DNA of 64,000 nt, taken from Paenibacillus phyllosphaerae (GTDB taxonomy: Bacteria; Bacillota; Bacilli; Paenibacillales; Paenibacillaceae). Where the stretch lies: contig NZ_JACHXK010000006.1 in the NCBI RefSeq assembly GCF_014192105.1, positions 336,252-400,251 of the forward strand, given 5' to 3'. Under the pieces are notes generated by a model, which was not told where the DNA came from, did no database searches, and saw nothing but the letters and a program-made list of their open reading frames with translations. Shown here piece by piece: positions 34,550 through 42,447 of the stretch; position 1 is the stretch's first letter, and every line of letters starts with the position of its first letter. Both the position numbers and the translations under genes were made by a program.

Positions 34550-35473
34550 ATGACTGTTTTGCAACATGATGACGGGGTTTCCTCCGTATGGCGGCCGCTC
34601 GACGCGGCCGAGGCATGGCAGCTCAAGCGAGCTTATGGCGACGATGCCGTCTATACGGCTGGCAGCACGCTGCTGCGAACGCAGTGGGAAGCGGGAACGG
34701 CCCGGATTCCCCGTCATATGGTCGATCTAAGCCGAATCGCGTCCTTCCAAGGCATTCGCCGACAGCAGCATGAAGTGATCGTGGGATCCATGGCAACGTT
34801 GGCGGAACTTCGCAGGAATCCGGATATTCACGCGATGTTCCCGTTGTTGACGGAAGCGGCACGCAATATAGCGGCGCCTTCGATCCGCAATCTAGCGACG
34901 ATCGGCGGGAATATCGGATCGCTTATCGGCGACACGATTCCGGCGCTCGTCATCTATGAAGCTGAACTGATCTGGTTCGATGGGCAGCAGCCGGCCGCGC
35001 AACCGATCTTGGATTGGCTGGAATCGCTGGATTCGCCATCGTCGTCTGAACGGTTGTTGATGCAGATCCGGTTGCCGTTTCCTATAAGCGACTCGCCTGA
35101 CGGCAGCACCGAGGCATCCGAATATCGTCCCATTGCGTTCTATCAGAAAGTCGGCCGGCGAGAAGTATTCACCCCTTCGGTCGTTACCGTCGCTATGCAA
35201 GCCTTGCTGGACGAAACTGGCCGGTTCACCGAGGTGCGCCTGGCGGCAGCTGGCGGTCAGACGCGCGCCGCTAGACTTGAGCGCGCCGAATCGGTGCTAT
35301 TGGACCGCGAGCTGACGCCGGATCTGCTGGCCGAACTCTACCCCGTAATTCTCGACGAATATTCGCCGAAGGGCGATCCATTCGCCTCCGCTGATTACCG
35401 GAAGTCAACCGCAGCCAATATCATCGCCGCCGAGCTGTGGACAGCATGGAACCAGCGAACATGGAAGGAGTGA
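34550..35473 (+). CDS. Xanthine dehydrogenase FAD-binding subunit (PucC-like)
   Basis: 307 residues. The PCMH-type FAD domain shows AGSTLLRTQWE and AAPSIRNLATIGGNIGSLIGD, the isoalloxazine/phosphate loop of the XDH/CO-dehydrogenase medium subunit. A CO_deh_flav_C domain follows (YQKVGRREVFTPSVVTVAM). The subunit passes electrons from the Fe-S centres to FAD and then NAD+. GGGAGGGGAT precedes the ATG. Confidence 0.9.
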   Translation: MTVLQHDDGVSSVWRPLDAAEAWQLKRAYGDDAVYTAGSTLLRTQWEAGTARIPRHMVDLSRIASFQGIRRQQHEVIVGSMATLAELRRNPDIHAMFPLLTEAARNIAAPSIRNLATIGGNIGSLIGDTIPALVIYEAELIWFDGQQPAAQPILDWLESLDSPSSSERLLMQIRLPFPISDSPDGSTEASEYRPIAFYQKVGRREVFTPSVVTVAMQALLDETGRFTEVRLAAAGGQTRAARLERAESVLLDRELTPDLLAELYPVILDEYSPKGDPFASADYRKSTAANIIAAELWTAWNQRTWKE

Positions 35474-35478
35474 GAAGT

Positions 35479-37764
35479 ATGGGATTAAACCGGAGTGCGA
35501 GCGGAGAACGTTGGCGCGTAAGACCCGATGGGCCGGCTAAAGTGACGGGGGCTCTTGCCTATCTGACCGACATGAAGGCGTCTGGGATGCTGCACGGACG
35601 CGTATTGCGGAGTCCTCATCCTTTTGCCAGAATTATAGATATCGATACAACGAAGGCCGCCGCGTTGCCCGGCGTGCATGCCGTACTGACCTATAAGGAC
35701 GTGCCGGGACTGAATGCATACGGTATCGCGGTTCAAGATCAGCCCGTCTTGTGCGAGGATTACGTCCGTTATGTCGGCGACGCCGTGGCTACCGTAGCAG
35801 CGGATACGCCGGAATTGGCGGAGCGGGCATTGTCTCTCATCGAAGTTGAGTATGAGGTGCTTCCGATCGTCGATGATCCTGAAACGGCATTAGAGGAAGG
35901 AGCCCCGCAGCTCCATCCGCACGGGAACGTCTTGCATCGCGCAGGCTATAAGGCAGGTGAGGCTGACTCGGCCTTTGCAACTTGCGCGCATATAATAGAA
36001 GAAACTTATACGACGCCAAGACAAATGCACACTTATATGGAGACGGAAGGCGGGCTGTTTGTACCCGAAAAAGACGGGCGGCTTACTGTATACGCGCCGA
36101 CGCAGCACGGCTTGATGGACCGGCTCCAGCTTTCTCGAATCTTGGCGAAGCCGCAGCAGGAGATCCGCGTCGTATCCAGTCCGATCGGCGGTTCCTTCGG
36201 CGGCAAGGATGAGCTGAATATTCAGCCTTATGGCGCGCTGCTCGCGTTGTATACGAAGCGCCCGGTACGGATCCACAATTCCAGATGGGAGTCCGTCCGC
36301 GCCGGGTTGAAGCGGCATCCGATGCGAATCGCGATGAAAACCGGCGTCTCGGAAGAAGGGCGACTGCTAGCGCATCAAGTACGAATCGTCGCAGACACTG
36401 GGCCCTATGCGACATTAGGCGCTGAGGTCCTGAATTTTGCGGTGGAGCATGTCATTGGTCCATATCGCTACGCGAATCTCGATGTGGACAGCGTTTCCGT
36501 TCATACGAACAACGGCATGTCGGGCGAATTTCGCGGCTTCGGCGGCAATCAGGCGATCTTTGCGCTGGAAGGGCAAATGGACCGGCTTGCCGAGCGGCTC
36601 GGGATGGACCCTTGGCAATTCCGGAGACTTAATATGAGGCAGCAGCACGATCCTGGGCCGTTCGGCCATCCAATCGCGCAGACGAATGGAGCGGAACAGG
36701 TGTGGGCTGCGCTGGAAGAATCCTCATTATGTGCCGAACGCGATACGAGCGGCGATACGGCGACCACTCCGCCTTGGATCAAAACGGGGACGGGAGCAGC
36801 TTTCGTCATGCATGGCGCAGGGCTCGGGTTTGGCATTCCCGACCCGGCTGGCGGCCGTCTTCAACTAGCGGCTGACGGCAAGATCGAGGTGCTGTTCGGT
36901 TATGAGGAGTTCGGCCAAGGGCTCATCGCTACGCTTGAGCTGATGATGATCGAGGAATTCGGCCTGTCAGCGGACGACTTCCGCATCATGATCGGGGATA
37001 CGGACATTGTGCCGGACAGCGGCTCAAGCACGGCATCGCGGGCGACCAGCATGATGTGGAAATCGCTTCAGCGTATGCGCGATCCGTTCCGCCAACATAT
37101 TCTTGCCACGGCCGCGAAAAGGCTCGAGTGTGAAGCGAAGCAGCTGATCATGGGAAGCGGGGGCATCCGCAGCAAGCAGCAGCCGGATAAGCTGTTACTA
37201 TCGTATCTAGAACTGGCCGCTTTCTCCGACGAACCCGTCGTGGTAGAGACCAACTTTATATTTCCTGCTCCGGATACGAAGAGAGTCGGCGCGCATCTGC
37301 TGTACACCTACGCCGCAGTCGCGGTTCAGGTAGAGGTGAACACGTTGACCGGCCGTGTCCGCGTCATTGACCAATTCCATGCGGTTGCCGCAGGTCCGGT
37401 CATGAACCCGCAAGGCTACCTGGGCCAAATTGAGGGCGGCAGCAGCATGGCGCTCGGATACACCCTCACGGAAAAAGCGGTTATGGAACAGGGCCAATAT
37501 ATGACGAAAAACTTGGATACCTATCTGATCCCGACGATCGCGGAATCGACTGGACGGTTCGAGGTCGTGCCGATTGAAGATTTGCCTGAAGGTGATGAGC
37601 ATGGTCCAAGAGGCGTCGGCGAGATCGGTTCGGTAGGGTTGGCGCCCGCCATCGCGGAGGCCGTCTATCAGGCAGTGGGCAAACGGATTACGAAGCTGCC
37701 GATCGATCCGAAAGAGCTGCAAGAGATACCGAGTTTTATGGGGAAGGCGGTGAGGAACGGATGA
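35479..37764 (+). CDS. Xanthine dehydrogenase molybdopterin-binding subunit (PucD-like)
   Basis: Start ATG at 35479 with AAGGAG at 35465-35470; a longer frame would overlap the upstream gene and has no site. 761 residues with Ald_Xan_dh_C and MoCoBD domains. Cofactor loops are visible as GGSFGGKDE, GEFRGFGGNQ and GDTDIVPDSGSSTASR, and the active-site glutamate region as GPRGVGEIGSVGLAPA. It carries the hydroxylation site for xanthine or hypoxanthine. The stop overlaps the start of the Fe-S gene (ATGA). Confidence 0.92.
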   Translation: MGLNRSASGERWRVRPDGPAKVTGALAYLTDMKASGMLHGRVLRSPHPFARIIDIDTTKAAALPGVHAVLTYKDVPGLNAYGIAVQDQPVLCEDYVRYVGDAVATVAADTPELAERALSLIEVEYEVLPIVDDPETALEEGAPQLHPHGNVLHRAGYKAGEADSAFATCAHIIEETYTTPRQMHTYMETEGGLFVPEKDGRLTVYAPTQHGLMDRLQLSRILAKPQQEIRVVSSPIGGSFGGKDELNIQPYGALLALYTKRPVRIHNSRWESVRAGLKRHPMRIAMKTGVSEEGRLLAHQVRIVADTGPYATLGAEVLNFAVEHVIGPYRYANLDVDSVSVHTNNGMSGEFRGFGGNQAIFALEGQMDRLAERLGMDPWQFRRLNMRQQHDPGPFGHPIAQTNGAEQVWAALEESSLCAERDTSGDTATTPPWIKTGTGAAFVMHGAGLGFGIPDPAGGRLQLAADGKIEVLFGYEEFGQGLIATLELMMIEEFGLSADDFRIMIGDTDIVPDSGSSTASRATSMMWKSLQRMRDPFRQHILATAAKRLECEAKQLIMGSGGIRSKQQPDKLLLSYLELAAFSDEPVVVETNFIFPAPDTKRVGAHLLYTYAAVAVQVEVNTLTGRVRVIDQFHAVAAGPVMNPQGYLGQIEGGSSMALGYTLTEKAVMEQGQYMTKNLDTYLIPTIAESTGRFEVVPIEDLPEGDEHGPRGVGEIGSVGLAPAIAEAVYQAVGKRITKLPIDPKELQEIPSFMGKAVRNG

Positions 37765-38267
37765 GTGAACGTACGCCAGCAGAAGGGATTCGGGCAGTGG
37801 GGCTATCGTGCACGGTGAATGGGGTTCCTGCCGAACTTGATGTCGCGCCGAACAAGCGGCTTCTTCATATACTGCGGGACGATCTGGATCTTACGGGGAC
37901 CAAACGTTCCTGCGAGATTGGCCGCTGCGGCGCATGCATGGTGCTCGTGGACGGCAAACCGGTCAACTCCTGCTTGACGATGGCCTATCAGTGCGATGGC
38001 CGTTCCGTCACGACGATCGAAGGCATAGCGGACGCGGATCGGCTTGATCCGATACAGCAGGCTTTCCTCGAGGAAGGCGGATACCAATGCGGATATTGTA
38101 CGCCGGGGATGGTCATTTCGGTCAAAGGGCTGCTCAGCGTCACGCTTGATCCCACCGACGAAGAGATCGAGGAGGCTTTGTCCGGCAATCTGTGCCGCTG
38201 TACCGGCTATGGCGGCATTCTCCGCTCGGTGAAGAACGTGATCGCCAAATACAAAGAAGGCTATTAG
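37761..38267 (+). CDS. Xanthine dehydrogenase iron-sulfur subunit (PucE-like)
   Basis: 168 residues with two [2Fe-2S] clusters: the plant-type ferredoxin set C51, C56, C59 and C71 (CEIGRCGACMVLVDG) and the helical set C110, C113, C145 and C147 (CGYCTPGM, CRCTGY). It moves electrons from Mo to FAD. It is the last gene of the island, after which a weak hairpin (38297-38317) without T-run is seen. The XDH order here is FAD-Mo-FeS. Confidence 0.92.
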   Translation: MSERTPAEGIRAVGLSCTVNGVPAELDVAPNKRLLHILRDDLDLTGTKRSCEIGRCGACMVLVDGKPVNSCLTMAYQCDGRSVTTIEGIADADRLDPIQQAFLEEGGYQCGYCTPGMVISVKGLLSVTLDPTDEEIEEALSGNLCRCTGYGGILRSVKNVIAKYKEGY

Positions 38268-38393
38268 AAATATTTAATCACATTAATAGGTTCTAAGAAT
38301 CGCCTCCTGGGCGGTTGGCATGTGCTAGAATCGGTCTCGTGCTGGTGACTAGCTATCCAGCTGCTGCACGACTACACATTCAGGAGGCTATTC

Positions 38394-39050
38394 ATGAACA
38401 TGCTTAAACGAACGATCGCCATGCTGATGCTTGGTATGATGATCACAACGGCAGTAACGGTCGACCGCCAAGCCCAAGCGGCTTCTCCGGCAACATTGAA
38501 GCTCGGTATGGTCAGCCAAGACGTACCGGATCTTCAATACAGGCTGCAATTATTAGGCTACTATCCCGTAACCATCGGGACTAAATTTACGATATCCACG
38601 CAGGTGGCGGTTCGCCACTTTCAGCGCGATTACGGCCTGCCGGTTGATGGTCTCGTAGGTGCCTCTACCTGGGCTACATTGAAGAAGTATACCGTGAGCA
38701 AGCCGGAGTTGGCGAAGATCGCGCGCACGGTCTACGGCGAAGCCAGAGGCGAGAGCTATCTGGGTCAAGTGGCGGTAGGAGCGGTCATCATGAACCGGCT
38801 GGCGTCCCCGTTGTTCCCGAATACGGTTACGGACGTGATCATGGAACCTTACGCGTTCACCGCCGTGGCTGACGGCCAATATTGGCTGATTCCTGATCAG
38901 ACGGCATTCCAGGCCGCGCGTCAAGCGGTCCGGGGCTATGATCCGACGAAGAACGCTTTGTTCTATTACAATCCGAAGACGGCGACTTCGACGTTCATGA
39001 ACGACCGAGCGGTAACTACGGTTATTGGCGCTCATGTGTTTACGAAATAA
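38394..39050 (+). CDS. SleB/CwlJ-type cell-wall (spore cortex) hydrolase
   Basis: 218 residues. A signal peptide (about 1-30, ending AQAA) is followed by a PG_binding_1 domain (about 36-97, VPDLQYRLQLLGYYPV and GLPVDGLVGASTW) and a Hydrolase_2 domain with catalytic E116 in VYGEARGES. The layout is that of SleB, a lytic transglycosylase that acts on the muramic-lactam cortex in germination; paralogues also act in vegetative cells. No YpeB gene follows, so it may be a paralogue rather than the main SleB. AGGAGG precedes the ATG. Confidence 0.87.
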   Translation: MNMLKRTIAMLMLGMMITTAVTVDRQAQAASPATLKLGMVSQDVPDLQYRLQLLGYYPVTIGTKFTISTQVAVRHFQRDYGLPVDGLVGASTWATLKKYTVSKPELAKIARTVYGEARGESYLGQVAVGAVIMNRLASPLFPNTVTDVIMEPYAFTAVADGQYWLIPDQTAFQAARQAVRGYDPTKNALFYYNPKTATSTFMNDRAVTTVIGAHVFTK

Positions 39051-39060
39051 TGATGAGAAG

Positions 39061-39092
39061 ATCCGCTAATCCGACGATTAGCGGATTTTTTT
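39061..39092 (+). terminator. Terminator after the SleB-like gene
   Basis: ATCCGCTAATC and GATTAGCGGAT pair perfectly over 11 bp with a 4-nt loop, followed by seven T residues. Confidence 0.92.
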
Positions 39093-39213
39093 GTTATCGC
39101 TCCCATTTGCTGCAACATCTGGCTAATGGCTTTCGTTTAGAGGATATCGATGAACGAATGGCGATTGCTGCCATTCATTCCTTTTTCAAACGATGCCAGG
39201 GGAGAGGATGCGT

Positions 39214-40638
39214 ATGAGGAAGTGGTTCATTGGATTACTTGCAGCTGTCATGCTAGTTTCAGGAGGTTCAGCTGCAGCCGCGCATAACGGCAATGGCAAT
39301 GGTAATGGCGGCGGCAAAGGGAATGGCAACGGGCATGGCAAGCAATACTCCAAGTATTGTCAACAAGTGCTCGCTTCGCTCAACGAAGCGCTAGCTAAGG
39401 CGAACAACGAGAAGTCGAAGGAAGCGATCCGGAAGTATATCGCGTCCGTCACCGCGCAATGCGATGGTAAGTCGGATCAAGGGCTGACCGATGACAAGCG
39501 CGTGCAGAAGGACAAGGAGCAATTGCAAGTCCGCTATCGCAGCGGCGATTCGGTGAATAAAGTAACCGGACCTGTCGTCTTGGTCGTGAAAGGACAGTAT
39601 GGCTCTACGATCAGCTGGAAGTCTTCTGCATCAAGCGTTATATCCGATAATGGGCTTACGGTCATGCGCCAGAGCAAGGATACGAAAGTGACTCTAACAG
39701 CGACGATCAAATATAACAAAGCCGTTCAGACCAAGTCTTTCGTCTTGACGGTCAAAGCTGCCGATCAGACCGATGCGCAGCGGGTAGCCAAAGATAAAGC
39801 GGCGCTGAAAATCGAATTCAATGGCTCTGACAACATCAACTCGGTCACGCAGCCGCTCAAGTTGCTGCCGACTAAAGGGCAATACGGCTCCACGATCAAA
39901 TGGTACTCCGGTGACCCGAATACGCTGTCTGCCGATGGCAAAACGGTGAAACGCCCTTCGGCGGGCGAGGGCGATGCCATCATCCCGCTTACGGCCGTGC
40001 TCCAGAGTGGCAACGCAGTCGAAGTGGTTACGTTCAAGGTGACCGTTAAGGCACAGCTGCAAGACGCGAACCGCGTATCGGCCGACAAAGCGGCGCTCGA
40101 GATCGATTTTGCCGGAACGGACAATGCATCACGAGTGACGCGTCCGCTTGACAACCTGCCGGTTAAGGGCGTCAATGGCTCCGCGATCGTCTGGACCTCG
40201 AGCATGCCGAGCGTATTGTCTAACGACGGGAAGACGCTACATCGGCCGGCTAAAGGGGAACCCGATGTCACGGTGTTATTGACGGCCATCATTACGTCCG
40301 GATCGGCTTCCGATGTTAAAATTTTCGTTTTGACCATAAAAGCGGATCTGTCTAACGCGGAGAAAGTCGCGGCTGACAAAGCAGAGCTCCAAATCACATT
40401 CGCTTCCGACAATTCGGCCAATTCGGTCACCAAGCCGATTACGCTGCCGTCCAAAGGCGCTTACGGAAGCACCATCACCTGGTATTCGAATTCGCCTGGC
40501 ATTATATCGGATAACGGCAAAACCGTGAACCGGCCCGCCGACGGCGAAGGGGATGCGAAGGTAACGATGATGGCATTCGTCACCTATGACGGCGTGTCAG
40601 ACCTGAAGACGTTTACGCTGACGGTTAAAGAAAAGTAG
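39214..40638 (+). CDS. Secreted protein with four Ig-like (aBig_2-type) repeats
   Basis: The ATG at 39214 is 6 nt from GGGGAGAGG; it gives a clean signal peptide (MRKWFIGLLAAVMLVSGGSAAAA). Then come a Gly/Asn-rich segment (HNGNGNGNGG...), a helical segment with paired Cys, and four ~90-residue repeats. Each repeat has the form DKxxLxIxF...NSVTxPLxLPxKGxYGSTIxWxSxxPxxISxDGKTVxRP...FxLTVKA, which is the atrophied bacterial Ig domain. 474 residues, no LPXTG or SLH motif, so it is probably released or loosely bound to the wall. Such modules usually space or present other domains; none is attached here. Function unknown. Confidence 0.78.
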   Translation: MRKWFIGLLAAVMLVSGGSAAAAHNGNGNGNGGGKGNGNGHGKQYSKYCQQVLASLNEALAKANNEKSKEAIRKYIASVTAQCDGKSDQGLTDDKRVQKDKEQLQVRYRSGDSVNKVTGPVVLVVKGQYGSTISWKSSASSVISDNGLTVMRQSKDTKVTLTATIKYNKAVQTKSFVLTVKAADQTDAQRVAKDKAALKIEFNGSDNINSVTQPLKLLPTKGQYGSTIKWYSGDPNTLSADGKTVKRPSAGEGDAIIPLTAVLQSGNAVEVVTFKVTVKAQLQDANRVSADKAALEIDFAGTDNASRVTRPLDNLPVKGVNGSAIVWTSSMPSVLSNDGKTLHRPAKGEPDVTVLLTAIITSGSASDVKIFVLTIKADLSNAEKVAADKAELQITFASDNSANSVTKPITLPSKGAYGSTITWYSNSPGIISDNGKTVNRPADGEGDAKVTMMAFVTYDGVSDLKTFTLTVKEK

Positions 40639-40654
40639 AAGGGCAATAACAAGG

Positions 40655-40685
40655 GACCGCGGTACATTCGCCGTGGTCTTTTTGT
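40655..40685 (+). terminator. Terminator after the Ig-repeat gene
   Basis: GACCGCGG pairs with CCGTGGTC (one G-T pair), followed by TTTTTG. Confidence 0.75.
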
Positions 40686-40767
40686 TTAGTCCGGTCGTTG
40701 CTTCGAATAAAGCATGAGTAAAGTTGCGTCAGAGAAGGGAGTTGCATTCTTTTTCGAATATTGTTAC

Positions 40768-40778
40768 ACTATTATAGT
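40768..40778. promoter_or_regulatory. Palindrome over the -10 of the nitroreductase promoter
   Basis: ACTATTATAGT is a perfect palindrome around a central T and contains TATAGT (40773-40778), a likely -10. It is 29 bp before the start codon, a position where a repressor would block initiation. Confidence 0.4.
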
Positions 40779-40806
40779 ATGTTACTTAAGATTAGGAGGT
40801 TTTATC

Positions 40807-41409
40807 ATGTCTAATGATTTTCTGCAGTCCATTAAGTCGCGCCGTACATACTATGGCATCGGTAAAGAGGTAATCGTTCCGGAAGCACGCATTCAAGAGA
40901 TTGTCCAAGAAGCGGTGAAGTATACGCCATCTTCGTTCAATTCGCAGAGCGCTCGTGTAGTTGTTCTGTTCGGCGAGCAGTCGGACAAGCTGTGGGATCT
41001 GACGACGGAGACGCTTCGCAAACTGATCAACAATGACGAACAATTCGCATCCACTGCGCAACGTATGGCTGGTTTCCGCAGCGGTTACGGCACTGTCCTT
41101 TACTTCGAAGACCAAGAGGTAGTTAAGGGTCTGCAAGACGCGTTCCCAAGCTACAGCGACAACTTCCCGATCTGGTCCAACCAATCCTCGGGCATGCTGC
41201 AATTCGTGATCTGGACAGCGCTTGAGCTGGAAGGACTTGGCGCTTCGCTGCAACACTACAATCCGCTGATCGACGAGCAAGTTCAGAAGGAATGGAATAT
41301 TCCAAGCAGCTGGAAGCTGATCGCTCAGATGCCTTTCGGTAATCCGACCGCTCAACCGGGCGACAAAGAATTCAAGCCGCTTGAAGAGCGCGTGAAATTT
41401 TTCAGCTAA
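40807..41409 (+). CDS. Nitroreductase family protein (Frm2/Hbn1-like)
   Basis: The ATG at 40807 follows TAGGAGG; the frame is open upstream but has no site there. 200 residues of the FMN-dependent nitroreductase fold: SIKSRRTYYGIGKE (FMN phosphate-binding arginines), TPSSFNSQSARVVVLFG and LEGLGASLQHYNPL. The group resembles yeast Frm2/Hbn1 and bacterial quinone or nitro-aromatic reductases. It would reduce quinones or nitro compounds with NAD(P)H in the cytoplasm. The palindrome on its promoter suggests repression, perhaps by a redox- or quinone-sensing factor, but no regulator gene is adjacent. Confidence 0.85.
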   Translation: MSNDFLQSIKSRRTYYGIGKEVIVPEARIQEIVQEAVKYTPSSFNSQSARVVVLFGEQSDKLWDLTTETLRKLINNDEQFASTAQRMAGFRSGYGTVLYFEDQEVVKGLQDAFPSYSDNFPIWSNQSSGMLQFVIWTALELEGLGASLQHYNPLIDEQVQKEWNIPSSWKLIAQMPFGNPTAQPGDKEFKPLEERVKFFS

Positions 41410-41438
41410 TTAACGGAAATACTATATAGACAGCACAA

Positions 41439-41473
41439 AAGCCGGGCACCCTAATAAGGGACCCGGCTTTTTC
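41439..41473 (+). terminator. Terminator after the nitroreductase gene
   Basis: AAGCCGGG and CCCT pair with AGGG and CCCGGCTT, with small internal mismatches, followed by TTTTT. Confidence 0.8.
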
Positions 41474-41532
41474 GTCGGTAATAATCAGATAGAAATACGT
41501 TCACGGTCGCAAGACCATGCTGCTTCAGATAT

Positions 41533-42141
41533 CTATACGGAAAGCGCTGAGGATTCGCGCGTGACGAAATTTAGCAGGTGCCGTTCTTTCTCTTGAGAGA
41601 GAGGCCCGCTGTTATCGAATACCATAATCGAGGAAGCAGGGATGTTCCAGTTGATCTCCGGTACGAAATCTACGCGTTTCTTGAAGTCGTCCCAATGGTC
41701 AAGCTTCCATTGATCGCGGATCGTCTGTCGTTCTACGATTCGCGTCTTCTGCAGTTCCAGATCCGTTAACGTCACGACGACGACTTTGACGTCGACTTGC
41801 TCTTGCGTCAAGCCTGCGGTTGACAAGACTTCCTCGAGCCATTGCTTGTTTTTCAGTTCGGCCGTGAAAGGGGAGATCATGAATACGTTTTGTCCCGCGG
41901 CCAAATTTTCGATACATACGTCTTTGGTCGTATCATATTCTAAATCCCGGAGATGCTGTTTGTAGAAATCAGAATCCCGGTCGTTGGGATCAAGTCCGTT
42001 CGTCTCCAGGAATTTCTCGACGAAGCGGCCGCCGACCGTATCGCGGTCAAGGAATGCGGCGGGAATTTGTTTGGACAAGATGCGTGCTACGGTTGTTTTG
42101 CCTGTGCCGGCAACACCTACGAAGAAAATCAATTTTTGCAA
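41533..42141 (-). CDS. P-loop ATPase/kinase-like protein
   Basis: 202 residues from a TTG start (first base 42141) with GGAGG 10 nt upstream on the minus strand. Walker A is FFVGVAGTGKTT at the N-terminus, followed by AAFLDRDTVGGRFVEKF, as in AAA_33 small-molecule kinases such as those of the chloramphenicol or gluconate kinase type. A Walker B-like strand (VFMISPFTAEL) and an arginine-rich lid (KTRIVERQTIRDQWK) are visible. Substrate unknown. It is transcribed away from odhA. Confidence 0.75.
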   Translation of the reverse strand: MQKLIFFVGVAGTGKTTVARILSKQIPAAFLDRDTVGGRFVEKFLETNGLDPNDRDSDFYKQHLRDLEYDTTKDVCIENLAAGQNVFMISPFTAELKNKQWLEEVLSTAGLTQEQVDVKVVVVTLTDLELQKTRIVERQTIRDQWKLDHWDDFKKRVDFVPEINWNIPASSIMVFDNSGPLSQEKERHLLNFVTRESSALSV

Positions 42142-42447
42142 GTTAGTAATGCCTCCATGATGTTAGTGTTCCATTATATTAACACGAACATTATGAACCT
42201 ACCAGCAATAGGAACACGTAAAAGTACAATCCATCTTATTTCGAGATGAATTACATCTAAGCTTACTATTTGTATTACAGCTTGCTTTTCTTTACGATGG
42301 TATCATGCGTTAATGTAACGTTTACTTAACAGATAAAGAATAGAGAATTACCGCTCCATCTTCTAACGTATGAACATTTGGATATGAGAAACGAAAGAAA
42401 CAAAGATCAAAAGTTGTGTACGTAACACAATGCGGAGGTTAACAGGC
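42142..42447. other. Intergenic region between the kinase gene and odhA
   Basis: About 306 bp, AT-rich, with no open frame of note. It holds an imperfect dyad at 42309-42330 (GTTAA...TTAAC) and a 17-bp dyad at 42414-42430 touching the odhA ribosome-binding site. No clear -35/-10 pair was found for odhA. Confidence 0.6.
42414..42430. promoter_or_regulatory. Dyad directly upstream of the odhA ribosome-binding site
   Basis: TTGTGT (42414-42419) and ACACAA (42425-42430) flank ACGTA. The dyad ends 3 bp before GGAGG (42434-42438). It may be an operator acting as a road-block or, in RNA, a small hairpin close to the ribosome-binding site. Confidence 0.4.

Noticed and set aside
42314..42331. A possible GlnR/TnrA box upstream of odhA (TGTAA...TAACA).
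   Set aside because: The half-sites are separated by 8 rather than 7 bp, so they do not fit the consensus that the two purine-island boxes follow.
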